A stretch of 64,000 nt of DNA, from contig NW_005434658.1 in assembly GCF_000315625.1 (NCBI RefSeq), positions 605,203 to 669,202 of the forward strand. Direction: 5' to 3'. The stretch comes from Guillardia theta CCMP2712 (lineage: Eukaryota > Cryptophyceae > Pyrenomonadales > Geminigeraceae). Below, piece by piece: positions 23,334 through 35,366 of this stretch. Under the pieces are notes generated by a model that saw only the letters and a program-made list of their open reading frames with translations, did not search any database and was not told the origin of the DNA. The position numbers were made by a program, and so were the translations under genes. Each line of letters begins with the position of its first letter. Within the stretch, counting starts at the first letter, position 1.

Positions 23334-25222
23334 TCAGGCCCGGTTGGAGAGGAGAGGCCTCTCCTCCGCCTTCTTCGACTTGTGGGTATTGTCAAACGCG
23401 TCGTCCATGTACTCGGGGAGCTGCGCCTGGCTCGTCTCGTATTCGTACGAGATGGAGGCTAAGGCTCCCAGCGCCATGGCCAGCGCGAAGATGTCGTACG
23501 TGATGTCCACCGACTGCGTCAGGGCCCAGGCCGTGACCAGCGGCGAGAGAGCCCCGGCGACCCTCGAGCTGGCACTGCAGAAGGCGATGCCGGATGCCCG
23601 GTGAGTGGTGGGGAAGAGCTCGGCCGCGAACACGTAGAGGATGCAGAACGGGGTGTTGATGAGACTCTTGAGCACCATATTGCCGATCAGGAAGTCCGTC
23701 GACTCCGTGAAGTAGGGGACCACCAACGCCATGAGGCTCGCGGCGATGAAGAAGACGAGGATCGATCGCCGCCTGCCCACCCCCTCCATGTCCACGATCA
23801 TGATCCCCAGAATGACTCCCGGAATCTCTGCGAGGCTCGAGAGGAAGACAGCAAAGAAGGCGTTCTCGAGCTGCATGTGATATCGCTGCTCCAAGGCGAT
23901 GGGGTAGATGAACACGTGCCCGTAGTAAGTGAAGCAGCACACAAACCATCTAGAGTACTTGTCATGTGCAGGTCACAAGCATGAAGAAGTGAAGCATACA
24001 TGATCATCATGAAGGTCGTGATGGACCTTAGCTTACTCGAGAAAAGCTGTACAGCACGCGTCAGACCACAGCGTCCGCGCTCCCTCCTCCATCACATCCA
24101 GGACAAGCCAGGAATCTCGAGGCGCCTCCTCGTGGTGGACGTGCCTGACACGACCGTCCTGAGAGTTTCAACGGTCAATCAGAGGTGACTCGCAGAGCCT
24201 CTCGGCAGTCAACCTGCAAGAGAGCACTCCGACTTCCCGTGTTGACGACCGCCACCTCCTCGAGCAGCGCGTCCAGCTCATCCTCGCGGCCCTGCAGGAG
24301 AACCTCTTAAGACCCGCGAACCTCCCGAGCTGGACACGCACCTGAGTCAAGAGGAAGTGCGGGCTCTCTGGCATGTAAAACCATACTAGCGGAACTGCAA
24401 TGATGTCCGGCAGCACGCAGGCGATCAGCAAGGTTCTCCACCTGCAGCAGGTTGCGGTCAGAGGTCACGGGGAACTCAGGCAGAGCTTGCCAGTCAGGGG
24501 AGGTGTCGAGCGTGTGGATGATGATCCCAGCCAAGCACACGAACATCTCTCCTGCCGAGAAGGCGAAGCCAGACAGCGCCATGCCGTAAAACCCTCGGCT
24601 CTTGGAGGGCGTCAGCTCCACGAGGATCGTCATGGACACCGGCAGCTTGCAGCCAACCGCGAAGCCAACGAACATGCGCAGGATGCAGAGAGTGATGAGG
24701 TCGGGAGAGAAGGCAGAGAGCGTAGCTGCTATCAAGAAGAGGACCCCGGAGAGCACAAGCGTGTTCCTCCTACCCCATACATCCCCAAGGTAACCACCGA
24801 CGAGGTTCCCAAATAAAAAGCCTTGACAAGCATCAGCGCATCAAACGTTCCTCTTGTCACTCACCAGTGAAAATGACGCTGGCAAGGAGTCCTTCCTCCA
24901 GCTCACTCAACCCCCACTCCGTATGCAGCGCTGAATACAGCAAACTGCACAGTCAAGTGGTCAGGTATGCCACCGGCAACGTCGCTGTCTGTACCTGATA
25001 ACCACCATCTCCATCCCATCAGTAATCACCATGAGCGCGAATATGAACAAGAGGAAGTACTGGAACCTGGTCATCATCAACATATCAGTATAATGACGCA
25101 AACCCAAGACCATCGAGCTACCTCCCCATGCCGATTGCATTGATCTGATCCTCGACAGTCGGGGCCCCTATGTTGCCCGTATCACCATGTAGGGCTTCGA
25201 ATTCTGTTCTCCGCTCAGACAT
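23334..25222 (-). CDS. Major facilitator superfamily transporter (sugar/organic-ion type)
   Basis: The N-terminus is MSERRTEFEALHGDTGNIGA from ATG at 25222, a soluble tail. The first span follows in the next exon (RFQYFLLFIFALMVITDGME, about 25015-25072), then LHTEWGLSELEEGLLASVIF, and GFLFGNLVGGYLGDVWGRRN, the MFS loop 2-3 signature (G..D..GRR), at about 24760-24820. LVLSGVLFLIAATLSAFSPD, then GFAVGCKLPVSMTILVELTP, are the next spans, followed by IIAVPLVWFYMPESPHFLLT (PESPHFL is the end-of-first-half motif). The last exon (from about 23942) carries the six C-terminal spans, including IPGVILGIMIVDMEGVGRRR and VFAAELFPTTHRASGIAF, and ends at the stop at 23334. The pattern is that of the SV2/OCT/sugar porter-like branch; substrate unknown. 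It converges on the CH-PDZ gene, stops about 106 bp apart. Confidence 0.88.
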
Positions 25223-26131
25223 GCTGCGAAACTTTCGACGCTATGCACGAAGAGAAGACGGGCTCCCTTCAATCACCGCAGTGCTCTCTCACAATAGTGC
25301 CCACCAATCTTCACCTGAGGATCCTGCAGGGAAACTCAACATGGAGTTTGTGGCAACAAGGACGAGCAGCACACGGATTTCAACTCAATGAAAGACAGCA
25401 TGTCATACCTCGTCTCTTCTTTCTCTATGAGCCTTCCCCTTCTTCCCCATCCCCCCTGCCCTCTTTTTGGGCATTGCGAGACATGGCTTTTCGCCCGTGG
25501 TCACCCATCGTCACTGGTCTCCACCTGACCAGTCACTGAGAGTCAACTTTTAAGTCGGTCAAGTCACTGAGTCACCGGCGGGCCGCGGCGGTGACCGGAC
25601 GGTCCGACGGTCCGGTCCGGCAGTCACTTACCTTTTACTCAAATCATGGGGCGCGGCACGACTCATGATCTAACTTCGGCGGTCGGACGTGTCAGGCCAC
25701 TGCAGTGCGGGCCGGTCACAGGGCCCCGCCGGGTGACTCCGCGTTTCAAGGAACTTTTCATAGGGAATCACGAACTTTTGGGTGTCGTCAAGGCTCAGGG
25801 GGATTTCTGCTTCTGCGATGCACAGGCATGGGGTGGAGAAGAGGAGGGGGGAGGAGGAAGCAATGGAGCAGCAGGGAGAGAAGGAGGAAGGGAACGACAA
25901 GATGTGCTGAGAGAAAGAGGACAGGTGGGACAAACAAGCGGTAAAGTGGATCAAAGCTGCTCTTCCTGCCAGGGAGGCCAGTGACAGCCACTGGGTAACT
26001 CGCTGAAGAACCTTGGTTATGCTGCCAGCAGAGGAGAAATAGGAGAAAGTCAGGGTTAACTACAGGATTGACAAGGCGTTTGACTGACTCAGCCAAAGTT
26101 TTTACGATCTTTGTTCATATTTGTTTCAAGT
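25223..26131. repeat. Intergenic region with a CCGG/GTCAC GC-rich patch
   Basis: Between the divergent MFS and Integrator genes, a patch at about 25540-25740 consists of repeated GTCAC, CACTGAGTCAC, GGTCCGACGGTCCGG and GGGCCGG words, with CTTTTACTCAAATCATGG at 25631-25648. The same TTTACTCAAA word flanks the patch at 12710. A purine-rich stretch (about 25830-25935) follows. No gene is evident; open frames here are low-complexity. Confidence 0.5.
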
Positions 26132-29100
26132 ATGTCCACGAAGATACCCGAGTGGGTGAACACAGTACTCAAAGACAAGGACAATCAAGAAGCTGTCAGC
26201 TCGATCTTGGAACCAAGAATCATCCTGCTGAAGAATCCAAGAGTGACTCAATCCATCTCTGCTGCCGGGGATACTGTACCGGGCTTGCAAGAGATCTCCA
26301 AGAAATGTCCAAAAATCTTTGGCTACAAGAGGGTGGTTGATTCTTTGTTGGAGGTGCTGCGATGGAGTTCTGGATTGAGTGCACCACGTGATGGCATCGT
26401 GCAGCATCAGCTCACATGTTCGCTCTTGATGGCAGGTCACGAGGAGCTGGAGGTTTGGCCCATCTCGCTGGTTCAGGCGTATCTCGAGGACGCATCGGAG
26501 AAACGGATGTGGGTGGATATCCCACAGGCGTCGGTTCTCGTTTCGAACATCCTGACTGCATTCCCGGGGCAGTCTGATGCCACGTCGGTCGTGTCAGACA
26601 CCAAGTCACAATCGTCATCGAAGGAGCCTGACAGCAAACGAAGAAAGATCGCGGCCTCGGAGTCTCCCTCGCTCCGCCCAACCTCTGCCAACTCGGGGGC
26701 GAGTGCATCTTACTTCAACGAAGAAGGCATGGAGAACCTAGAGCTCTCTTCTTCCTCCGGCGCTCCAGCGGAAAAGTCTCCGGTCCGCCCACGGTTCAGG
26801 AGCGCACCACTGCAGCAGGAGATTGCAAGGATTTCCTTGGAGGTGGTGAAACGCTGCATCGACCCCTCGACCAGCAGTGAGGCAAATCAGAAGCGTCTGC
26901 AGAACTTTCTTCGCGTGCTGTCCCACTTGGTGGTGTACGAGCCGATCAGGAAGATGGTGGTCCAGAAGTTGGATTTCTGGATCAACAACCCCAACCTCGT
27001 CCGTTACGTGAAGGAGATCCTCCCCCGGCTGGCCGTCTCTTGTTTGCAGGACTCTGAGATGGAGAGGGACACCATGGTCACTCTGCTCCGAATGAAACCC
27101 AAGGCGAACGCCATCCAGATGCACAACGAGGCGATCGCGACGATCTGCAAGACCAACATTCACTTCCAACACGTGGCCATGTACCAGCTCATGGAGTCCG
27201 AGATGCGATCTGGAGATTTGCAGGCGAACAAGGCGCTCAGGAACATGCATCAAATAAGCACTCTTTTCAAGAATGCTGGCTGCGCTCTGTTCTCCACCGA
27301 GCGAAGCCCTGAGAGTGGCAGTGGGCTGGAGAGACATTCGGTGTTTGACTTCGGCATTGGAAGCATTCAGTACGTCGTGCGGGGCAAGCTCAAGACGTAC
27401 AGCCCCGATACATTGAAAGGTGATGCATCTAAAGATCGTGTTGTGGTGGCGTCGGAATCCGATCTCTTCGGCGACAACTCCGATGCTGAAAACCGTGACG
27501 TGTCTCGAATCCACGACTTGGCCAACAAGCTACACAGCCTAGGAGCAGCAGGATTGGTTCTGATTGTAAATTCTTCACCTAAGAATCAAAACCCCAAGTC
27601 ATGGCAGCCGGGAAAGCTGAACATCCCTGTGGTAGTCATGCCGGCTTCAGAAGCATCTGTGAGTTTCATGGAGGCCTTGCGCGCAGAGAGTTATGCAATC
27701 ATGGGAAGAACTCCGAGAGAAGTCGAGCTTGCTTTCACGCTGAAGCTACTGGCCAAGGATGCAGATAATTGCGACCTTTTACCTGTTCTTCTTCGCAAGG
27801 TCCGACCCTTTCACTCTGCCCTACCCCCATCCTTCTCGTTTTGGATTTCTTTTGTTTGTGTTCTCACTCTCAATCGACAGGTTCTCAAGTGCTGTCAGAG
27901 TTTCCAAGGAACCCCCGAGCTTGATGCTGTTGCTCTCTGCAAGGCAATTATGGATCCTGTCGAAGAGATGGAGCATGAGCCGTCCGAGGAGGAGCGAAGT
28001 AAGTGGGCATGGGCGATGGTGGAGCTAGTCTGCTTCGTCTGCATCTTCGTTGCTGGGCAGACGGTGGAGGCCGTGCAGGCGCCGGTACATGCGGATAGAG
28101 GAAATTTATCGAGCAGCGAGCAAAGATTAGACAAGTCGATGTCAAAATTTCGCTATCAGGTTGTAAGGATTCAAGAGATGGCCATCTTGTGGTTGTCAAG
28201 GGTGCTTGTGCGATACTTGAAAGGGGAAAAGTTCGTGGCAGCGGTGACAAAGTTGCTTTTCTGCGACAAATCTACGTCATACGGCTCAGAAACTCTAGTC
28301 CTTGAGACGCAAGAGAAAGCTGGCATCAACCGGCTGCAGAGTGACATGGCTGTGACGGAAACATCACTCCTTGAGATCGCGTCGTGGGGGAGGAGTCGAC
28401 CAACGGGCTTCTTGGTGGAGCCTTGGCTGGTGTTGGATATCCTAGAGAAGATTATCTCACGAGCACTTTCCATCGTTGGCAAATCATCCCCTCTGCCGAG
28501 CGACGATGGTGGAGATAACTTGGATAACCTTGAGATCTCTGTGATGGGTGAGCGTGCGATGTTTTGATTGTCTGCCCCTCTGATTGCGATTCATGTGTGG
28601 CAGGCGTCAGCATCTGGGAGGTCATACTGGAGCTCTGCACGTATGCGAACTTGTATCCATTCCTGAAAGGATTGGCTCCCTACGAGCGGCTGTGGCAGGT
28701 CGGGCGACTTGAGATCCATGGCTGCAACTCACTTTCCTTGCTCCCCAGGCTTACGTCATCATTACCATCCTTGCTGCTCTCAATCCAGAGACCCTCGGGC
28801 AGGTGGCATGGTCGAGCATCCCGACTGTTCGGGTGATGCTTCAGATGCTGGTGATGCGTCGATTCTGCTTTCCACCTATCCGCACGGGCCAAGGGAATGC
28901 AGACGAGATCAAGTCTCCTTCGCATCCATCGAGCTCACAGAAGGAAGAAGAAGTCAACGAAGTCCTCCAACAAGACCTGATCGCCAGGAACAAGGAGTTG
29001 GCTGCCATCGATCTGGCTCGCCAGCAGCTTCAGAGCACAGTGAGTGTTTTTGTCCCTGCTCTTTGCAGTCGGCATCATCTGAGGTCATCACAGAATTTAC

Positions 29101-32100
29101 CGGAGAAGGAGAGGTTTCAACAGCTCCTAGAGATCTCTGTCGTTGTCAACCCCACGGGGCCAGCACGCTCTCCACCGAAGGAGAAGCTGGCGGATCTTGA
29201 GAAGGTGAAAATCTCTTGATGTTTGTTTGCTGCGTGACCTTCTTCGTTCAGTTGGACACGAAAGTTGGTCTGGGGAACATCCTGCGGCAGTCACGGAACC
29301 CCGACATGTTGCTCGAGACGATCAAAGCGCATGGCTCCGACTCCTCTTGTGTGCAGTGGCTCGGTGAAGTGATCTCGTTCGGAGAGCTGTGCTGACTCAG
29401 TCTGCAGGCGACATCCTGGAGGTGTATCCCTCCACCGTGGAAGCTCTGCCGGCAGTCACCATCTGCCAGCTCCTGTACAATCACGTGGAGCAGAATCTTG
29501 GAGGTAGGAGCGCACTTGCCGTCCTCTCGCTGCTCGCTGACCCCTCAAATTCAGTCAAACGACTCGTGACTCGCCTGGCCCGCTCGATCAAGACTAGCAC
29601 TGCTGAGGTATGACAGAGGCGGGCAGAAGTGCTGGACCTCAAGACTGATTGTCATGGCAGACGTGGGAGCAAGACTGGATGGGAATAACGTTCTTCGTTG
29701 ACTTCCTTGAGAGCATCGATGAGGGCAAGAGGAAAATTGCCGTCAAGGCCCTTGACCTGATCACCTCAGCCGTGACAAACGATGCTGAAGGGTCCGTGGT
29801 GCCGGAGCCGAACTCCAAGACTCCTGTAGAGTTTGCTGCCCCCTCGTCAACTCCCCCCTTGAGGTCGGAGGCTGACACAGCACAGGCCTCTCCTGTCCTT
29901 TCTCCCGAGATCCTGAATCAAGACAAGCAGAACCAACAGCAGGAGAGCTGGTTGAAGGCTCTTCTGGCCCTCGACGTCCCAGATGCCCTGCGTGAAAACC
30001 TGCGAAGCAGATTGCTCGGGGCCTTGTTCACAGAGACCGATGTTCAGCTGCTCTTGGATTATCTGCTCTGCCTGCGATCCATGCAAGATGTCATCTCAGT
30101 CTCCCTGGCGCAAGAAGTTGCAAACTTTGTTCTGAAGAGAAGAGTCCTGGTGACGTACTTGTCTAAGCTCGAAGATGGCGCCCACGTCCTCCGCAAGACA
30201 CTCCTCGAGGCGATTCAAGCAGACCGCAAGGACGAGATGGAGGACGAGAGTTTCGTGAAGATCGGAGACTATGTGATGACGAGGGATCTCGCTCGTGCCG
30301 GCATCCATGCCATCTGCTTGGAGGATGAATTCTGTATGGAAGGAACGGAGAACTACGAGGAGCGGGAGAAGTTGATCTCAATCCTGGTCTCAGATCACGC
30401 AGCGCTCTCTGTCCTCGAGCTCGACTATCACGATCTCCTCATCATGCTTCAGTCTCAGCTCCAACGCCTCGTCGATGCGGCGCTGGGAGTCTGCACGGCC
30501 CAGCAGATGGTAGAGTCGCTCAGCGTCTTCGGCCTCAACGTCAAGGTGCTGGCTACCATTGTCTCTCGGCTTGAGCAGAGCCCAGCCGACGTCGACCTGA
30601 AGTCTCAGATCCAGCTGGGCACTGGTGCTCGCATCGTGAGGATGTTGTCCTCTGACTTCCCGCGCGAGTCATCGTGGCTGTCGGAGCGTCTCGAGCTCTC
30701 TTACGGTCCCCCGAAAGTCCTCGCCCCTCCACCTGTCGACGACCTCCTCCTCGACTTTGCCGCTCACAAGGAGCTGGCGCAGGAGTTGGACCTTGACGTG
30801 GCGAAGAAGGAATTTCCCAGCTGCCTCGACTCTCTACGTCAAGCTGTCGGGGGCGGCGACCTGGATCACTTGAAACTAGAGATCTGCTTCCCCATGTGGA
30901 GCTCAGCAGATGGAGGGCTGCTGAGAGCGGTGCCCTTCTGGTGGGCCTGCAGGGTCGCATCGCTAAGGGAGAGGAGCAGCACGTGGGGGCCGGTCTGGAC
31001 GTTGACGTTTGAACCAAAGGAAGACGCGACCCAGAAGATCTCTGCCGTGCGCAAGAGCTTTTGCCTCCTCCCTGGCCACCTTGCCGTCGACTTTGGGAGC
31101 CCGGATCACAACGTTCTCTTGTGAGTGACATGAACCTCTTTGAATCATGACGTCTGTCTCGCTATCGATTCGTTCTCTGACTTTTCCTTGGCTGTTTCTT
31201 CTGTCTGCACCTTGCACGTGATGTTCTTGTCCTGCTAGTTGGAGGTTGCAAGGGGATACTTCTTCGGTGACGAGGACCTTCTTTGTCGGGGAGACGATCA
31301 TGTTAAGGTGAGAGACGCGCAGGACGATCTTGTGAGAAGGATGAAGGAGAGACTTTGACTTGACTTGTCTGTTTTCAACTTGTTTCGATTTTCTCGAGCT
31401 GTCATTTGCACGAAAAGTGACTTGCGTTTTCGTTGTCTCAGCTCGGAGCGTGTGAAGGGAACGATCGTCTCCATCAACACCAGCGGGAAGGTGAGCGTGA
31501 AGAAGGACGACGGGAGCACGTGTGAAACAACTATGGAGGGGCTGCTGCCGTTGGGCGAGGAGGAGAGGTACCCCTGATCACATCTGAAGCTGCTGGAGCC
31601 GTTGAACGAGTGATGCACGCAGGTCGAACCAGGATGCGCACTTTCATGAGAAACTCCGTGAAGCCCTCGAGGGCCCCAAGTCGTCGGGCCTGGCGTTGCA
31701 GGGCAGCAACATGGACTTGGACGAGACAGACGTGAAGTCACGTGGCGTCTGGGGCGAGTTGGTTCTGGACATGCTGCGCCAGTCGCGGGATCGTCGGCGT
31801 TACGGTTCCTCCTGCGACCTCCTCTATGCTCTGAACGCGCTGTCGATGGTGAAAGGCTCCTCGGACTCTCTGGGGGAGATCGTCGCCTCTGCTTTCTCGG
31901 TGGGCAACGGAACTTCTTCTCGTCATGCTGTCTTGTGCTCTGCTCTTCTCCAGCACGACCGGGGCTCGGGCTTGCAGGCGTGTGCCTCATTCCTTCTCAA
32001 CCATCTTGTCTTCCGCAAGCCGCAAAGCGCCATGACATTTGAAGGCTCAGGAGAGTCAACGTGCGAGGGTCAAGTCGACTGTGCCATGGCGCTCGACGTT

Positions 32101-35100
32101 CTGTCTGCGTGCATGCTGGGGAGCAGCAGGGTGAGAGAAGGAGACTGGGGTGAGGGAGGAGGGGGAGAAGTCTCGGAGACCAAGACAAGGAAGGAGAACA
32201 GCGGCATCGGAACTGGACTGAGGAGGCTCAAGGCGGAGGAGTGCGTCACGCTCGCTCTGCTCATCGTCTGCGAGAGTCTGGCAAACGAGCAGCGGGGAAG
32301 CATCAGAATGGGGAGGATCCAGCTGCTGCTGGAGGGAGTCGCCAACGAGACTTGCTCGGCGAGTGCCGTGCGAGATTGCCTGCTCGATATCTTGACAGGG
32401 GCACACGGGGACTCTGAGGCAGGAAGTGAAGGGGATGAGAGAGGGATGGAAAGGGGGAAGGTCGACAGGGTCGATGCTTCCTTGGAGCTGAAGTTTGCAG
32501 CTCTAGACCTCTACGAGCGACTCAGGATGTCCCTTCCTCTCCAGCTGTCTGCAAGAGCAGCGGGATTGCCAGTCGTTGCCCAGCAGGAGCTCTTGCAGAT
32601 CATGCAGGAGCTCAAGGGGGATAGCAGGAAAACTTCTTCGAGCACTGCGCTGATCCGACAAACTGCCAAGTTGGACAGGCTGTTGCAGGTTTGTGACTGT
32701 GACGATCTTGTCTAGTCACCCTTTCTTTGGCTCATTGTTCTTGGTTTTAATCCCAACCCCTCCATCCCTCTGATCTCTCGCTCCTGTTCTTTGCTCATGG
32801 ACGGCTAGCACTTGACCTGACCTTGACCGCAGAACGTCTTGATCTTCCTGCAAGACAAGTCCAAGGCCCAGGAAGCCATCGTGGTCGCCCGACAGATCGC
32901 ATGCGCCCATCCCGCGCTCATCGCGAACCACATGCTCTCCATCCGCTCCCTCTGCTCGGGCAAGGCGATGCTGCGACTCGCGGACTTCGTCGAGGTGGGA
33001 ACATGCCCTTTCAGCTGGGGTGTATGTGAAGGTTGATGGCAGAGGAACGGACCCCAGCTCTTTTCCCACGTCATCACCATCCTAGAAGCTGCGAAGCCTT
33101 TTTCGCTCAACAGCCCGTGAGCCACTCTTGCTCCCCATCCTGCTGCTGCTGTGTCTGTAGCTTTTGCTCCTCCTCCTCGCTATCGTCCTCGTCTTTTCGT
33201 GCTCGTCCAGATCATTTATCTCCTCTCCCTTCTACCTGCTTCTCTTCTGGCCGGACTTTCTCGCCTTCGCCTGGTCTGACAGGATCCACCAGTGCGCTCT
33301 CTCTCGTCCTCGAAGAATTCTTCTTCCTCTACGCCAGCACCGCCAGGAGGGAGGAGCTGCTGAAGCCGCTGCTGAGCAAGTTCATGGTGCGTTGCTGCCT
33401 CTAGGTGCCCCTGAGCTGACGACACGCCAGGGACTTTGCCTGAGTGTCGTCAAGTCCAGCTCACCCTCAGCTGGACACGTCAGAGAGTAATAAATTACTT
33501 GACACCTTCGGTGCTGCCAGTTGTCTGACAATTGAACAAGGAATGTTCCCCTCCTCGAGAAGCTCTGCGGTTGGTACCCAGGTGATACTTCTTCCAATCC
33601 TTCTCGCCCCTCTCCTTCTCTCCTTCTCTCTTTCGTCTGCTGCTTCGCTGCTGTCCTCTTTCCTCCTGACTTGTTGCAAGACGTTCCCGAGTTGCAAGCC
33701 CTCCTGGAGTTGCTCAACCCGTCGAGCTTCGTGAAGGTCTGTGTGAGGAGGAGGAGGAGGAGGAGGAGGAGGAGGTGGTGGTGGTGGTGGTGGTGGTGGT
33801 GGCGTACTGGCGTTGACGGCCTTGCAGGGATTGGGACTGCAAGAACTTCACGGTGCCAGCCGTCAAGTGGAAGACATATCGTGAGTCAAAGCAATTTCTC
33901 CTCCTCCTTTCCCTCTCCCTTTTTCTCTCCTGCTCTTCTTTCTCTTCTTGCTCTCTTTTCCGTTCCTGTTTCCTTCCCTTGCCTGGAGCTCCTTTACCTT
34001 GAGATTCCCTCCCTCCTCTCTCCTTGCTCTTCCCCTCCTCCTCTCCTTCCTGCTGACACTCCAGCAGCTCGCGTCTTCGACTGAGGAGGAGCATCCGCAT
34101 GATTGGGACAGGAGAGCGAGCGAGCGAGGACGAGTCCTCTGCCTACCGCGGTCTGACGCAGGTGGGAGGAGGCGCGTTGACCCTTCGAGCGCTGACGCAG
34201 CCCAGGCGCTGGAGGAGGCAGACGCTCTCATCACTGAGGAAGTAAACTTGCAGACGCTGTCCTGCCTTGAGAGGCCTCTGCTGGACCTGGTGAGTGCAGG
34301 GAGGACTGAGGAGGAGGAGGAGGGAGGGGGGAGGTGTTGGAGGAGGAGGAGGAGGAGGAGGAGGAGAAGTGAGAAGTGAGAAGGAGGACGAGGAGGAGAA
34401 GTGAGAAGGAGGAGGAGGAGGAGGAGGACAAAAAGAAGGAGGACGAGAAGGAGGAGTGAGAAGGAGGTCGAGGAGGAGAAGTGAGAAGGAGGAGGAGGAC
34501 TGTGTGTCTGTGGGGGTTCAACGAGGAAGGAGGAGATAGAGATGATCATAGTGACAGCTGAGGGCGATTATGGGGGAGGAGAGAGGAATGTAGACAATGA
34601 CTCATTTCACTGCAGACAACAGCTCGAAGCTCTTCTATCCGCATTCTCGTCTATCGCCTCCTCCTCCGCCTTGCGCGGATCCTCCCTGAATCGGCTACTC
34701 GAATAGCCAACAAGTATGATCTCTCCTCTAAACCCTTCTCATCCTCCTGCTCTTCTCCTGCTTCTTCCGCTCCCGTTCTCTTCTCCACTCAACCTCTCTC
34801 ATCGTGGTGCAGGCACTTCCTCTGCATGTGCTCTGAAGACGATGGTGTTCAGCTTTCTGCCACAAGCTTTGCTTCCCAAGTGAGTCTCGTACTTACGTCA
34901 CCTCTACTCCTCCTCTCCCTCTCTCCTCTCCTCCACTCCTCCATCCATACCTGAACACCTGCCTGCCTACAGATGGTTCACATTTCTGCTCCTACGGCAC
35001 CGAAAGTTTTGCGGAAGCTGCTGGCCATGGTGGGACCTTGGTGCTTGCGTAGAGTTCTGATGACGAGGGCAGGCGCGAGGAGGAAGCAAGACGGCAGAGA

Positions 35101-35131
35101 AAGAACTGATGCGCGCGGTGCAATCAGGTGA
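26132..35131 (+). CDS. INTS1: Integrator complex subunit 1, with an inserted PA-like domain
   Basis: INTS1 is the large HEAT-repeat scaffold of the nuclear Integrator complex that cleaves snRNA and other Pol II transcripts. The protein starts MSTKIPEWVNTVLKDKDNQE. The INTS1 signature WPISLVQAYLEDASEKRMWV...NILTAF (about 26455-26570) and NFLRVLSHLVVYEPIRKMVV...KLDFWINNPNLVRYVKEILP follow. In later exons, VVNPTGPARSPPKEKLADLE and KVGLGNILRQSRNPDMLLET (about 29138-29325) match the hallmark block of animal INTS1 (LDPQGP..RPP... then LCRSRDPDFLL). Many small exons then lead to the last one at 34973, ending in AIR-stop at 35129-35131. Between about 27340 and 27710 the open frame carries a protease-associated-like domain (HSLGAAGLVLIVNSS, then LNIPVVVMPASE), not expected in INTS1. 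About 25 exons; several introns hold GGA microsatellites. Individual C-terminal splice sites are approximate. Confidence 0.87.
33746..34510 (+). repeat. GGA/GGT microsatellites in INTS1 introns
   Basis: An intron tract of (AGG)n then (TGG)n runs at about 33748-33802, and longer GAGGAGGAGAAGTGAGAAG repeats fill about 34308-34500. Both are strongly purine-rich on the coding strand and sit between short exons. A related (GGA)n run lies just after the gene at about 35163-35200. Confidence 0.85.
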
Positions 35132-35366
35132 GGGGCTGGCAAGAGATTGTGAGCGAAGGGGAAGGAGGAGGAGGAGGAGGAGGAGGGGGAGGGGGAGGTG
35201 GAGTGGGAGGAAGGGAATGAAAAGGAGAGTGAGGGCGATTGAGGAAAATGGAGTGGCAAGGGAGGTGAGAGGCTGAAAGGTCTTGCAGGGTTGGAGTATC
35301 ACTGCTTAGAGGCTCGGTGAGAGGGAGGAGGAGCTGTAAATGTACAACCATGCACGCCTCAGTCCT

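Noticed and set aside
23392-23949. Open frame of 185 codons overlapping the MFS transporter's last exon
   Set aside because: It is the shifted frame of the same strand, rich in Arg, His and Gly as expected for a shadow of GC-rich coding sequence.
26738-27514. Long minus-strand open frame of 258 codons opposite INTS1
   Set aside because: The plus strand encodes recognisable INTS1 sequence here. The antisense frame has no domain and mirrors third-position GC bias.
34231-34549. Leu/Ser-rich minus-strand frames that look like membrane proteins
   Set aside because: They are translations of the GGA microsatellite in an INTS1 intron.
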